Assembly (NCBI GenBank): GCA_029532415.1
Contig: JAQOTA010000070.1
Span: 868,001-932,000 of the forward strand
Direction of reading: 5' to 3'
Source of the DNA: Marasmius tenuissimus
Lineage: Eukaryota > Basidiomycota > Agaricomycetes > Agaricales > Marasmiaceae
Length of the DNA stretch: 64,000 bases
Made by a program: the position numbers and the translations under genes. How positions within the stretch are numbered: position 1 is the first letter of the stretch; each line of letters opens with the position of its first letter. The notes under the pieces were generated by a model. It saw only the letters and a list, made by a program, of their open reading frames with translations. It was not told the DNA's origin and did no database searches. Shown in pieces: positions 34,428 to 44,216 of this stretch.

Positions 34428-36568
34428 CTAATCTTCTGTCTCCTGCTTCACGTGAATAGCAGGGGCCTTGCCCTTTCCCTTCTTTGCCCTATGCAACAAG
34501 GTTTGTGCATGGTTGACAATCAACGCCGCGGCCTCCTGAGGTACACCAATGATGTCGGTAAGGAAGCCAGGGGCAAGTTGGATGAGGTCATTGACGTTAC
34601 GGATGCCACGTTGCACGAGGCCATCTTTGAAGTCAAGATAATGGTGGTCAGGGAGGAGGTCACCAACCTTGGGATACAAGGGTGTCTCGTCGTCAGAACT
34701 AGTTAGGTCAATGATTTCACTAGTTGGCACTGTTGGGTATGATGGTCTCGAACTATGATTTACAGTGAATGACGTCTGATCACCCAAAACAGGCCGGGGG
34801 AGACTGGTAGAAGTGGAGGGTGCGGATGAGGTACCAGCGGGTGACGGGACCTGGATACCATTCAAATGAAGGTGGACCAATGGTGCAGGCAGCGGTTGGT
34901 ATCCACTGGATGTTGGGGTTGCTGCCATACATGGCCGCTTCGGGAGATGATCAAATGCTGTGGAATTTGGAGGGGAACCATATGTGGCTTCGCCTCTGGC
35001 CTATAAGATATGTGAGCACATAATCAAGACAACGAGTAAGCAAAACTTATTATCTGCTTCGCCCATAGTGTCTGCCGGTACATGTCTACCTCTCGGTGTT
35101 TACCAGTGATAGGATCAACCCAAAAATGACAACAGTGGCACTTGCACCAGAGTCTTTCACAAAGGATGCAGAGCTCCTTAGTGAAGTCAAATCGTGTGTC
35201 GATCCCATCAAGGTCATCTGCCTTGTGTTTATGACCCTTACAAGTAGTTGAGCATGATGTTCGATCCTGTGATCACCAGATGTGTTGAATCCGGACTACT
35301 GGATATATGGACCGTTGTATCGGGCCGCATCTATGCTTCAATCGTTTCACTATGATCTATGCTATTCCTAGTCACTCCCGTTATAGTAGCTACAGCCACC
35401 TCTGTATAGTATATAAGTAGCTCTGTATCTACATGCAATACCAGTACTTTTACTACTCTTGTTGCTGCCTCTAAGCCTATCTCCAGGTGAGCTAGTCTGT
35501 CCCATGCTGCCACTGCGTGGGCAGGACCTCTGCCTCAACAAGATGATTATCAGTCAACAGAAGCTCAGGCACAAAGAAGAAAGATACTCACAAGGTTATG
35601 GATCTCAAGAACCACTTGGTGTGTACGTGCACGTCTCATACCCACGAGGGTGCGCTCAACCGCTACCTGCCAGGCCTGCTCATTGGGCAACTCATTCACA
35701 GGATCCCTCACGCGATCACCTGAGTGCTTGTAGCCCAAGCGCGCCTCATCAGGGGGCACATTGAGCCTCATCGGATGGCAGAGACAGGCCAAGAAATCGG
35801 TAAAAGATATGGAAGCTGGTACTTGCATCTGGGTGCGAGTGCTGTTGGGCTGAAGAAATGATACAGTAATGAGGGTATCTGGGACAAATCAGTAGGTTTC
35901 TGGGTGGGTTATGATATATGAAACAACTCACTGTCAATAACTGGAGGCGGTTGAGGATGGGCAGGTAGTGGGCCCAGAGGTGTGGGTGCAACAGGCACTT
36001 GAGGGTTATAATGACCATAGGGAAAAGCATTCAGAGGTGATGCAAGAAGTTGAGAGTAATAGGGCAGTGGCGTGTTTCGGGTATGTTGGAAAGGATGGAG
36101 AGGTGGAGGTCCCGGATGGTTATACAATGGAGGATAGGTGGGCATAGGAGCATATTGGTTTGGTTGAGATTGGAAAGGCGGAGGGCACAATCCCGGAGTA
36201 CCCTGAGATGCATATTGAGGAGGAGGTACTGTGTGAAGTTGTGTAGAAGGAGGTGTTGGTGTGCAAGGCTGTGGACGAGAAGGACGGGGTTGTGTGGAAG
36301 GAGGAAACGGAACTGTATCAGAGCTTTGTGAAGGCGATGGTGACTGAGCAGCAGACTGGGATGACGTTTGAGATGGAGTGGAAGCCGATGCGTCAGATGT
36401 GGAAGCTGATTGTGAGCCTTGTTGAGCTAGCTGGTTCGCACCAGGACTGTGGATGAAAGGATGAGTGTTGGTGATTCTGAGCCAATATGAGGCTTGAGGA
36501 GCACGGCGTCGTAGCCGCTCGAGCTCTTCCTGGGTAAAGTTATTGGGATTAGGATCGCGATCTGACAT
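34428..36568 (-). CDS. transposon passenger gene: Pro/Ser-rich, Cys cluster, SIM-like motif
   Basis: Exon 1 (ATG 36568 to about 35932) encodes MSDRDPNPNNFTQEELERL, ASYWLRITNTHPFIH and then a long Pro/Ser/Gln-rich region. After GTGAGTTG...TTTCTTCAG, exon 2 (about 35853-35591) encodes MQVPASISFTDFLACLCHPM and AWQVAVERTLVGMRRAR. An intron holding a Copia solo LTR follows. Exon 3 (about 35268-35050) encodes a cysteine cluster (ELCILCERLWCKCHCCHFW). The last exon (to 34428) encodes SEIIDLTSSDDE and ends KAPAIHVKQETED. SEIIDLTSSDDE is a classic SUMO-interaction-like motif and VKQE fits a sumoylation site. I know no named family. The exon 3-4 junction does not stay in frame with the splice sites I see, so it may be broken or the site misplaced. 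Confidence 0.65.
35283..35540 (+). mobile_element. Copia solo LTR (TSD AGATG)
   Basis: This 258-bp LTR is the Copia family in opposite orientation to both full copies. AGATG at 35278-35282 and 35541-35545 is its target duplication. It lies in an intron of the passenger gene, so it need not disrupt the protein. It has CpG at both U3 sites that are TpG in the 5' LTRs of the full elements. Confidence 0.95.
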
Positions 36569-36880
36569 GGTGAAGAATCATGAAGGAACCTACCTTTTTT
36601 TCTCGCTGCAATTTTATATGTGTTGAGATCTCTATTGCCTTCATTTCTCTTCATTCCAGTGGGGCTTGCAAGCACGAATGTCGTCAGAAAGCTGGCAATG
36701 GGCATTTTGAAAGAGCCAAGTGACGTGCTGGGTGACCGCGAAAGAAAGGCATTCGATGTGGGTGCAAAGTCGAACGAAGGCTACCCAATTTGGATTCTGA
36801 CCACGTGCGGGTGTTTGGTTGTAAACAGATCAATGAAGGTGGGGGTCGTTCGAATTATGCTAGGGTTTCATTGTTAGCTG

Positions 36881-36900
36881 CAAATATTGGCCGGGCAACA
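36881..36900 (-). pseudogene. PIF/Harbinger transposase, 20-bp sliver
   Basis: The bases between the IS630-like element and the solo LTR encode VARPI(F) of the PIF transposase. They join SHV to FEHLR once inserts are removed. Confidence 0.85.
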
Positions 36901-37355
36901 TGTTGAACATGATGGATATCATGTGATACATATTGACGTGTTGTTTACGCGTCACACTATTTATAGAGCTACGCCTCTAGGAACACTTGCGCTCTCATGC
37001 AAGAATGTATCTACGTAGTTATTGCTTCACAAATGACACTGTAGATATCTACTACGCATTAGTTACATCAAGTATGATGCTCATAGTCCAAAGTGCGAGG
37101 CACAACGGACGAAAGACTCATTAGTATTGGCTAAATACCTACTTCAAGTAGTAGTTTCATAGTATTGTAATTACTATTACATGTACAGAAACTTGTGTAT
37201 AAAAGCTGGTATTCCAAGGCCTTAAGCCTTAGGACAATCTACTCGATTATCACCTCTTCTCAAGCATCTCAAGTCTACAAGAACACTCTGTGTATTACCC
37301 ATGTGAGGTTTACTTCGTTATACCCACTGTGCACTTTAACTATGCTGGCTCAACA
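36901..37355. mobile_element. solo LTR of a third LTR family (TSD CAACA)
   Basis: 455 bp starting TGTTGAACATG and ending GGCTCAACA. CAACA is duplicated at 36896-36900 and 37356-37360. A TATAAAAG box at about 37199 suggests the promoter reads on the plus strand. It is unlike the Copia and gypsy LTRs here. Confidence 0.85.
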
Positions 37356-37363
37356 CAACATGC

Positions 37364-37783
37364 TGTCACGAAGTGCTGAGCGTCTATCGGAGTTGGCAGA
37401 GGCAGAGAGCGGTGGTAGCAAGCTAGGAGAGGAGCAGCGGGCTCGACTCAGGCAGAGATAAGGCAGAACTGGTCCCAACGACAAGAGGTCAAGATGAGGG
37501 ACCAGTTGAAGACTAGCTAGCTTATATACTTATCCTACTGTCAGAGCTGGAGTCGGGGTGGCTACCTATGAGTCGTGTATGAGTAAGTATGAGTCAAGGA
37601 TGAATAAGGAATGAGTCGATATGAGATAATGGAATGGCTGCGCGATGTGGGTTAAAGCTGCGCGATGGTGGGTTAAGAAAGGGAATTGTGAGAAATAAGG
37701 ATGTATAGTAAGTGACCGTGAGAAAAGAACATGTGATAATCATGTGAGCAAATGGTGGAGGGAAAAGTGGCGTCTTCATGACA
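37364..37783 (-). repeat. gypsy 3' LTR
   Basis: 420 bp, nearly identical to 43333-43752. It contains AGGTCAAGAT (plus strand, 37486-37495), the complement of the presumed RNA start. Confidence 0.95.
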
Positions 37784-37824
37784 TTACCCCCCTCCTACGC
37801 TTCATCGTCCTCGATGACTACACT

Positions 37825-40800
37825 TTAGTTATCTCGGGGTGCTGGTCCTGCTGTCGCCGGGTGTTTCTTGTGGAATTCTTTTACCTTCCGTGGTGTGTTC
37901 TTCAGATTCGGTGCTGGTTCCCATGTGTTTCAGTGGTCTCCTTTCCACTTGACTCTATACTCCAACTGGTGCCACCTGTACTGGCTGTCAAGAATTTCGT
38001 CCACCTCATACTCCGGTTCGTCCTCGCCCTCAATTTCGATTGGTCCCGGGGGTTCTGGTAACAGACCATTAACCAGGTTGCCCTTGTAGGGGTAGAGCTT
38101 GTCGACGTGGAAGATGGCATGGTGCCATCCCAGCTCTTCTGGCAAGTCCAACCGATAGTCCAATCCTCCCACTTCCTGTACTATCTCGAAGGGGCCCAGG
38201 CTTTGATTGCCCAATTTCTCGCTCGACAGCTTCAGGTTGAAGTCCAATCCATCTAGCCAAACAAAGTCCCCAACCTTAAACTGGTGTGCCTTCTTCTTCC
38301 CTCGCTCGTATCCCTCCTTCTGGTGCCGCTTTGTCAAGTGTAGAGCTGCCCCCGCGTCCCGGCGTACTTCGCGCAGAATGTTGATACGGTTTTCGACTTC
38401 TGGGATTCCGGATCATCGTCCCACTGGGATATTGAACAGGGGTAAGTACCCATATAGGAGCTCAAAGGGGGATAAATGGTGGGCCGGGTGTGTGCAGGAG
38501 TTGAGTACAAATTCTGCAAGTGGAAGATGTTCGGACCAATCGTCTTGCCGGTAGTTTGTATACAACCTCAGGTACTTCTCCACCTCTTGGTTCGCTCTTT
38601 CCGTCTGTCCGTTGGCCTGGGGTGGTACCCTGAGGTGAAGCTACCGTTGATCCCTAGTCGTTTTAGTAGTGCTCTGGTGAGCTTGGCGTTGAACTGAATC
38701 TGATACAAAACGCAGGGGTAAGCCGTGAAGTCGGAATATTTCTCGGTAGTAGAGGTCCGCTATCCCTTCGGCCATGATGTTAGTGGTGCAAGGGATGGTG
38801 TGGACCTGTTTTGTGAAGAGATCGGTGCAAACTAGGATTGCGTCGTAGCCATGAGAATCTGGCAGTTGAGTGATCAGGTCGACTCCCACTTCGTCCCATG
38901 GGCCATTTGGTACTTCGAGGGGTTGCATAACAGCACGGGGGTGTCGGTGCAGCTTTTTGCGTGCACAGGAATCGCATCCTTCCACGTATTTCTCCACAAA
39001 CGAACGCATGGTTGGCCACCAAAAGTGGGTGTCCACCAGATCCAGCGTGCCATGGAGTCCAGGATGTCCTGTGGTTGGGTCGTCATGACACTGTTGTACT
39101 ACCTCCCTTTGCAGCTCCTCGTCTGGAGGTACATATACTCGCCCTCTGTGGTATACCAGTCCATTGTCCTCCTCCCACTCAGTTAGTCCGTTCACCAATC
39201 GTGACGGCCCATTCTTCTTCAACTGCCGGAGTCCTTCCAATACTTCCGCTTCTCTAACAGAGGCTTCCCTGATCCGATTTTCGAGTGGGTTGACCAATGC
39301 TGTGGCTGCAATTTGTACAAAGAGTTCTGGTCCGAGAACCACTTGTTGGCGATCGTCCTTGTTATCTGAGACCTGATGTGCTGTCATACGAGAGAGGGGG
39401 TCGGCTAGTGTGTTGGTTTTGCCAGGGCGATGACCGAGTTGGAAGTGGAAACGGGACAAATAAAGTGCCCAGCAAGCCTGTCGGCGACTTAGGTTTTGAG
39501 CATTCTTCCAGAACTCCAAATTCGAATGGTCAGTCAGGATCTCGAATGGTTGAGGCTGTCCTTCCAGGAAGTATCGCCAGTCCTTCAGGGCATCAATAAT
39601 GGCCAACATTTCCCGGTCCCATATCTCATAATTTCTCTCCGCTGGCTGCATGGATGCTGATCGGAATGCAACTGGGTGCCATAAGCCGTCTTCTAATTTC
39701 TGGGATAGTACTCCTCCTGTAGCAAATCCAGAGGCGTCAACTTCAATGCGTGTTGGCCTGTCTGGGTCCCAGAGAGTTAAGATTGGAGCAGTGGTGAAGG
39801 CTGTTCGAAGTTCGTCAAAGGCTGCTTGCTGCTGGGCTCCCCAGTCGAAGGAGACATGCTTCCGTGTGAGGTCGTTCAGTGGTCGTGCTGTTTTCGCAAA
39901 GTCCTTAATGAAGCGTCGGTAGAAGTTGGCGAATCCCAAAAAGCCCTGGACATCGCGCAGGTTTCGAGGAGTTGCCCATTCTCGTACAGCTTTGACTTTA
40001 GCTGGGTCCATGCGTACTCGGCCTTCACTGATCAGGAGTCCCAGGTACTCGATTTCCTGTTGTTTGAATTGGCATTTCTCTGGTCGTAGGTAGAGGTCGT
40101 GTTTCTGGAGTCGTGACAAGACCTCTTTGACTAGGATCTGATGCTCCTCTTGCGTGCTGGTGAAGATGAGAATGTCGTCCAGGTACACGGCAACCTTTCC
40201 TAGGGCGATGAGATCGGCAAATATAGAATTCATGAGGGATTGGAACGTAGCAGGTGAGTTAGTGAGTCCGAAGAACATCACTCTTGGTTCGAAAAGTCCC
40301 CTATTGGTTGCGAAGGCGGCCTTCCATTCATCTCCTTCCTTAATCCGTACGTTGTTGTATCCTCATCGTACATCGAATTTTGCGAAATACTTTGCACCTT
40401 GGAGTCGATTGACAATATCTGTGACCAGGGGGAGTGGGTAACGGTTTTTGATAGTGTACTTGTTAAGTTTCCGGTAGTCCTGCACAAATCTGAGTTTTCC
40501 ATCCTTCTTCTTCACAAAGAAAACAGGTGACGCAAGAGGTGATTTCGAGGGTCAGATGTAGCCTTTCCGTTGGTTCTCCTCCAGGAACTTGTCCAGTTCT
40601 TGTTGTTCGTTGAGTGACATAGGGTAGACCTTTGTTTTCATGGTCTGTGGTGATCCTGGTGTGAGTTCGATAGCGTGATCCCATGGCTTGTGAGCTGGAA
40701 GTTGTTCAGATTCCTGCTCAGAAAAGACTTTAGCGTATTCCTGATATGATTCTGGTACCATCTCTTCAAATGACTGTTTCGGCTTTTCCTTGTTGGTTTC

Positions 40801-41575
40801 TTCGGCAATCTGTTGAGAATATGTGTACCCTGCCGCGACCCATACCTCGTCATGACAATCCTCTAAGATTCCTCTTTTGACTAAAGATCTGCGTGCCGCC
40901 CAGTTGGCCATGATGTGATAAAGTGGCGTTGTATCTTCAGGCTCCACTGGAGGTGTTTCGATAATGGATGCATGGATGGTTTCAAAGGGGTCGTCGATAG
41001 ATTCAAGAATAGCGTCACTGAGTGGTGGATTACCTGTTCCTGCCCATTTCTCTTCGTCCTCCACTTCTTCTATCTCCACTCCTCGTTTTGGGATTGAAAG
41101 CTGTTCTCCTTTCCAGTTGATCTGAGGATTGGTCTTCCGAAGCCAGGGTAGTCCTAATATAACATGTTCTCCTCCTAGATCCGTGACCAAGAAGTCCGTC
41201 CACGTCTCAGTGTCCTCCACTACCAGACCTAGACGAGCATAGTGTGTGATGCTTCCAGCCTGGTTTAGTGTTCCATCAATGTTGTGAACTCAAATCGGGT
41301 GTTGGAGAGGGAAGGTGGTGATGCGATTCGTTGCGACAAAGGATTTTCCGAGAAATAATGCGGTGGCCCCGCTATCGATCATGGCCGTTGTTTCAGTCTG
41401 GCGATGCTTTCCTTTCAGTGTGACTTGTATGCGGAAGTGAGGTGAGAGAGTGTCTATTTCGCGAACGGAGGATATTGTACATGAGTGAATTGAGTCATAC
41501 AAGGAGGAAGCATAGACTGAAGCTGGTGAGGGTGTCTTCGTCACGGCGAAGGCGGACACCCTACTTAAAAATCCT
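37825..41575 (-). pseudogene. gypsy Pol (PR-RT-RH-IN-chromodomain), broken
   Basis: Pol overlaps the end of Gag in the -1 frame. Protease carries MIDSGATALFLG. RT reads [32 protein letters not shown] and VYLDDILIF. RNase H has DASGFATGGVLS and LTDHSNLEF. Integrase has a zinc part (HDDPTTGHPGL...CDSCARKK) and LVCTDLFTK. The C-terminus has KVGDFVWLDG, PYKGNLVNG and a chromodomain (YEVDEILDSQYR, EYRVKWKGDH). TGA stops fall after HPI (41290), after GYI (40552), within DVR-GYNN (40363) and after KGDH (37930). Integrase is frameshifted near 38690 at FVSDS. Chromodomains usually guide integration by binding histone marks. As written, no functional Pol can be made. Confidence 0.92.
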
Positions 41576-42738
41576 TTTGCATGAGTTGTTGGAGAATAGT
41601 GTTCTGTTGGGCAAGGGCTTGTTGAAGGGCAGTGATTTGGGCAACGGCATCCATGTTGGGAGTGGAAGAGGGAGTGGCAGAGATTTGGGCAGTAGGGGCC
41701 GTTGGCAGTGGTGAGTACGAAGGTGTAGGTGTCGGTTCATCCGGGAAGAGAGTGAAAGGGGTGGCTGAAATCTGTTGGCGTCGAATTCCTCCTCCGGGTG
41801 CTCTCCCTAGGTACTTATCCTGGCATACATTGGACCTGTGTCCAGGACGTGCGCAGTAGTTGCATTTATCCTGTCCATGGTTCCCATTGGCCTTGGTATG
41901 ATCACTCGCCCCGCATCCGTAACACTTCCCCCGCATTGCTTTCACAAAGTCCTCCCTAGTGCGTCCATTTCCTGTGGGGATGTTGGAACGGTTCGCGCTA
42001 ATAGTAGTGACAGTCGTTTCTACCTGTCTCTTGGCCGCTAATCCTTCCTCCTGCAAGGACCTCTCTGCTTTGCAAGCTTGTGTTTCTAGTTCGGTTAGAT
42101 TGGCGGGTTCTCCTTGGGACAATTCCATCATCACCAATAATCGTTTAAGGTCCGCGTTCAGACCCTTGCGGTATCGGATTCAAAGATCTGCGTCTGATAG
42201 TCCTGTCTTCATCGCGGCCTCCTTGAATTCCTGACTGTAGAGAGTTGCAGTCTTGTTCCCCTGTTTAAGGTTGGTAAGGATTTCGATGGCATCCGCCTTT
42301 TCATTGGCTGCCCCGAACCAGACTTTGAAGGCTTCTTCGAACTGAGCCCATCTTCCTCCAAAAGGGAACTGATCAGCAGGGAGCTCTCCCAGGGCTACCT
42401 TGTTGGCCTGTATCAGGTAGTAGGCTGCCCAAGCTCCTGCCTTCCCTTCGCAGAAGGACAGAGCAGACTGAATTGTCTTCCGCTCGTCCAATTGATCTTT
42501 CTCTGTTGGGTGCTGGAGAACCTTCTCTTGTATAGCCCAGTTCTTGAACATGGGTAGGAATCGAGTCACATCCCAGGTTTCCCCCTTGAAGTTACTGGGT
42601 TTGGCAATGATCCTTCCTGGCGGATTGGAAGGCTTCCCTGATGGCGTCTAGCTGTGCTTGGGTTTCTTTCTGGGATTTCACCATCGCCTTCAGGACTTCG
42701 TCCAGCGTGGCTTGGCTCGCAGTAGTGGATGTAGACAT
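41565..42738 (-). pseudogene. gypsy Gag, broken
   Basis: ATG at 42738 gives MSTSTTASQATLDEVLKAMV. A frameshift near 42605-42630 separates this from PSNFKGETWDVTRFLPMF. The capsid-like part runs to SDADL, where TGA at 42180 replaces the expected Arg. IRYRKGLNADLKRLL then continues to a CCHC-like knuckle (CYGCGASDHTKANGNHGQDK) plus CNYCARPGH, and ends LQQLMQKDF at 41565. Gag packages the RNA. An open, Pro/Ser/Thr-rich frame continues about 170 codons upstream of the ATG without another ATG, so the original N-terminus may be longer. Confidence 0.85.
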
Positions 42739-43320
42739 GTTGGTGGTGTCAGATTCTGAAGTATGGGTAGATGTGGTGGATGCGGTGGGTGAAGGAGCTC
42801 TGTGTGCAGCAGCGGAAGATGGTCTGGTGTTGGTCGGGGTTTGGATTACAGCGAAGGTGGCTTCTGAGGCAACAAATGCTGGGATCTCGGTACGGGCGAT
42901 CGGTGTGTCAAGAGGACTAGGAGTGATGGGATTGGCAGCAGTAGGTGGACTGTCGGGTTTTTCTGATGGGCCTGCTACTGTGAGGCGTGCAAGTGAAGTT
43001 GCAAGTTCTGAAGTGGAGAGCGGTGGCGACGGAGGTGTCGGTTCTTGTTCAGGGGTTGGTACACGGGGAGCAGGGATAGGATTAAGTACTTCGTCGTCTT
43101 CGAAGGGAAAAGTCTCGGAGATTGAATTCTCTGGAGTAGCGTTTGGGCAGGGTTGGTTTTTACACTTGTACCAGCTGGTTTGTGTGGGATTTCTCTGGTT
43201 CCAGAATAAGGAAGTCTTGGGGTCTACTCCGTGTGGTCGTTGATAACAGTCTCGTGCAGGAGCCGTTGTAGACTTGCAAGGACAACCTTCCTTTCAGCGA
43301 GGCTGTCAGTGCAATAAAGG

Positions 43321-43330
43321 ATCTTGACCT
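43321..43330 (-). promoter_or_regulatory. gypsy self-priming primer-binding site
   Basis: Two bases inside the 5' LTR the element reads AGGTCAAGAT. Its exact complement ATCTTGACCT lies in the LTR (43455-43464) about 33 bp after the start of TATATAAG, where transcription should begin. No tRNA 3' end complement (TGG...) is present. Confidence 0.8.
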
Positions 43331-43332
43331 AA

Positions 43333-43752
43333 TGTCACGAAGTGCTGAGCGTCTATCGGAGACGGCAGAGGCAGAGAGCGGTGGTAGCAAGCTAGGAGAG
43401 GAGCAGCGGGCTCGACTCAGGCAGAGATAAGGTAGAACTGGTCCCAACGACAAGAGGTCAAGATGAGGGACCAGGTGAAGACTAGCTAGCTTATATACTT
43501 ATCCTACTGTCAGAGCTGGAGTCGGGGTGGCTACTTATGAGTCGTGTATGAGTAAGTATGAGTCAAGGATGAATAAGGAATGAGTCGATATGAGATAATG
43601 GAATGGCTGCGCGATGTGGGTTAAAGCTGCGCGATGGTGGGTTAAGAAAGGGAATTGTGAGAAATAAGGATGTATAGTAAGTGACCGTGAGAAAAGAACA
43701 TGTGATAATCATGTGAGCAAATGGTGGAGGGAAAAGTGGCGTCTTCATGACA
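43333..43752 (-). repeat. gypsy 5' LTR
   Basis: 420 bp with TG...CA ends. It carries the TATATAAG box and the ATCTTGACCT presumed start. Confidence 0.95.
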
Positions 43753-43916
43753 CATGCGAATCATGCCAGCTTCCTGGCGCATTGAGAACGGCATCAATGA
43801 TAACACCTTAGCCTAAAAACTCTGTAAGTTTTATCGAATGTAAGACTGAATTCAATTAACCACGCACCTCGGGGAGAAAATGCTAACACATTGTTTATTC
43901 TATGCTCTGTCTTCCA
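43753..43916 (-). pseudogene. PIF/Harbinger transposase, middle piece with intron
   Basis: Between gypsy and Copia 2 the minus strand encodes WKTEHRINNVLAFSPRG. An intron of 61 nt (43807-43867, GTGCGT...CTAAG) follows, then VIIDAVLNAPGSWHDSH. NAPGSWHDS is a strong DDE_Tnp_4 motif. Confidence 0.9.
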
Positions 43917-44175
43917 TGTTGAGGCAGAGGTCCTGCCCACGCAGTGGCAGCATGGGACAGACTAGCTCACCTGGAGTTAGGCTTAGAGGCAGCAACGAGA
44001 GTAGTAAAAAGTACTGGTATTGCATGTAGATACAGAGCTACTTATATACTATACAGAGGTGGCTGTATCTTCTATAACAGGAGTGACTAGGAATAGCATA
44101 GATCATAGTGAAACGATTGAAGCATATATGCGGCCCGATACAACGGTCCATATATCCGGTAGTCCGGATTCAACA
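43917..44175 (-). repeat. Copia copy 2, 3' LTR
   Basis: 259 bp. It keeps CpG at the two U3 sites. It shares copy-specific changes with its partner LTR (GGAGTTAGG, extra A in TAAAAAGTAC). Confidence 0.95.
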
Positions 44176-44216
44176 CTCCCCCTTGCTAAGTGCGGCACAA
44201 GTAGAGCACGAAGCAC

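Larger units (their letters stand above)
32853..36880 (+). mobile_element. IS630/Tc1-mariner-type transposon with passenger gene
   Basis: The 4.03-kb element has ~100-bp terminal inverted repeats (32853-32955 and 36779-36880) that start CAGCTAACAATGAAACCC and differ at about ten positions. It is flanked by CA on both sides (32851-32852, 36881-36882). Removing it restores PIFEHLR in the host PIF transposase. It carries a DDE transposase (plus strand, left half) and an unrelated multi-exon gene (minus strand, right half). A Copia solo LTR sits inside the second gene. Confidence 0.9.
37364..43752 (-). mobile_element. gypsy LTR retrotransposon (chromovirus), decayed
   Basis: A 6.39-kb minus-strand element has 420-bp LTRs (TGTCATGAAG...TTCGTGACA) and target duplication CATGC at 37359-37363 and 43753-43757. 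A polypurine tract AGGAGGGGGG lies at about 37786-37795 beside the 3' LTR. LTRs differ at about five positions (~1.2%). Gag and pol are interrupted by several TGA codons and two frameshifts. Protease, RT, RNase H, integrase and chromodomain order marks a chromovirus. Confidence 0.96.

Noticed and set aside
36050..36456. Plus-strand frames within the passenger gene
   Set aside because: They are antisense to the Pro/Ser-rich exon 1, whose splice sites and motifs lie on the minus strand.
32853..36880. TA target duplication for the IS630-like element
   Set aside because: The host PIF reading frame and the alignment of both ends support CA. No TA lies at equivalent positions on both sides.
42641..43243. 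A 200-codon plus-strand frame
   Set aside because: It lies antisense to the Pro/Ser/Thr-rich leader of gypsy Gag and has repetitive Val/Gly/Ser content typical of such shadows.
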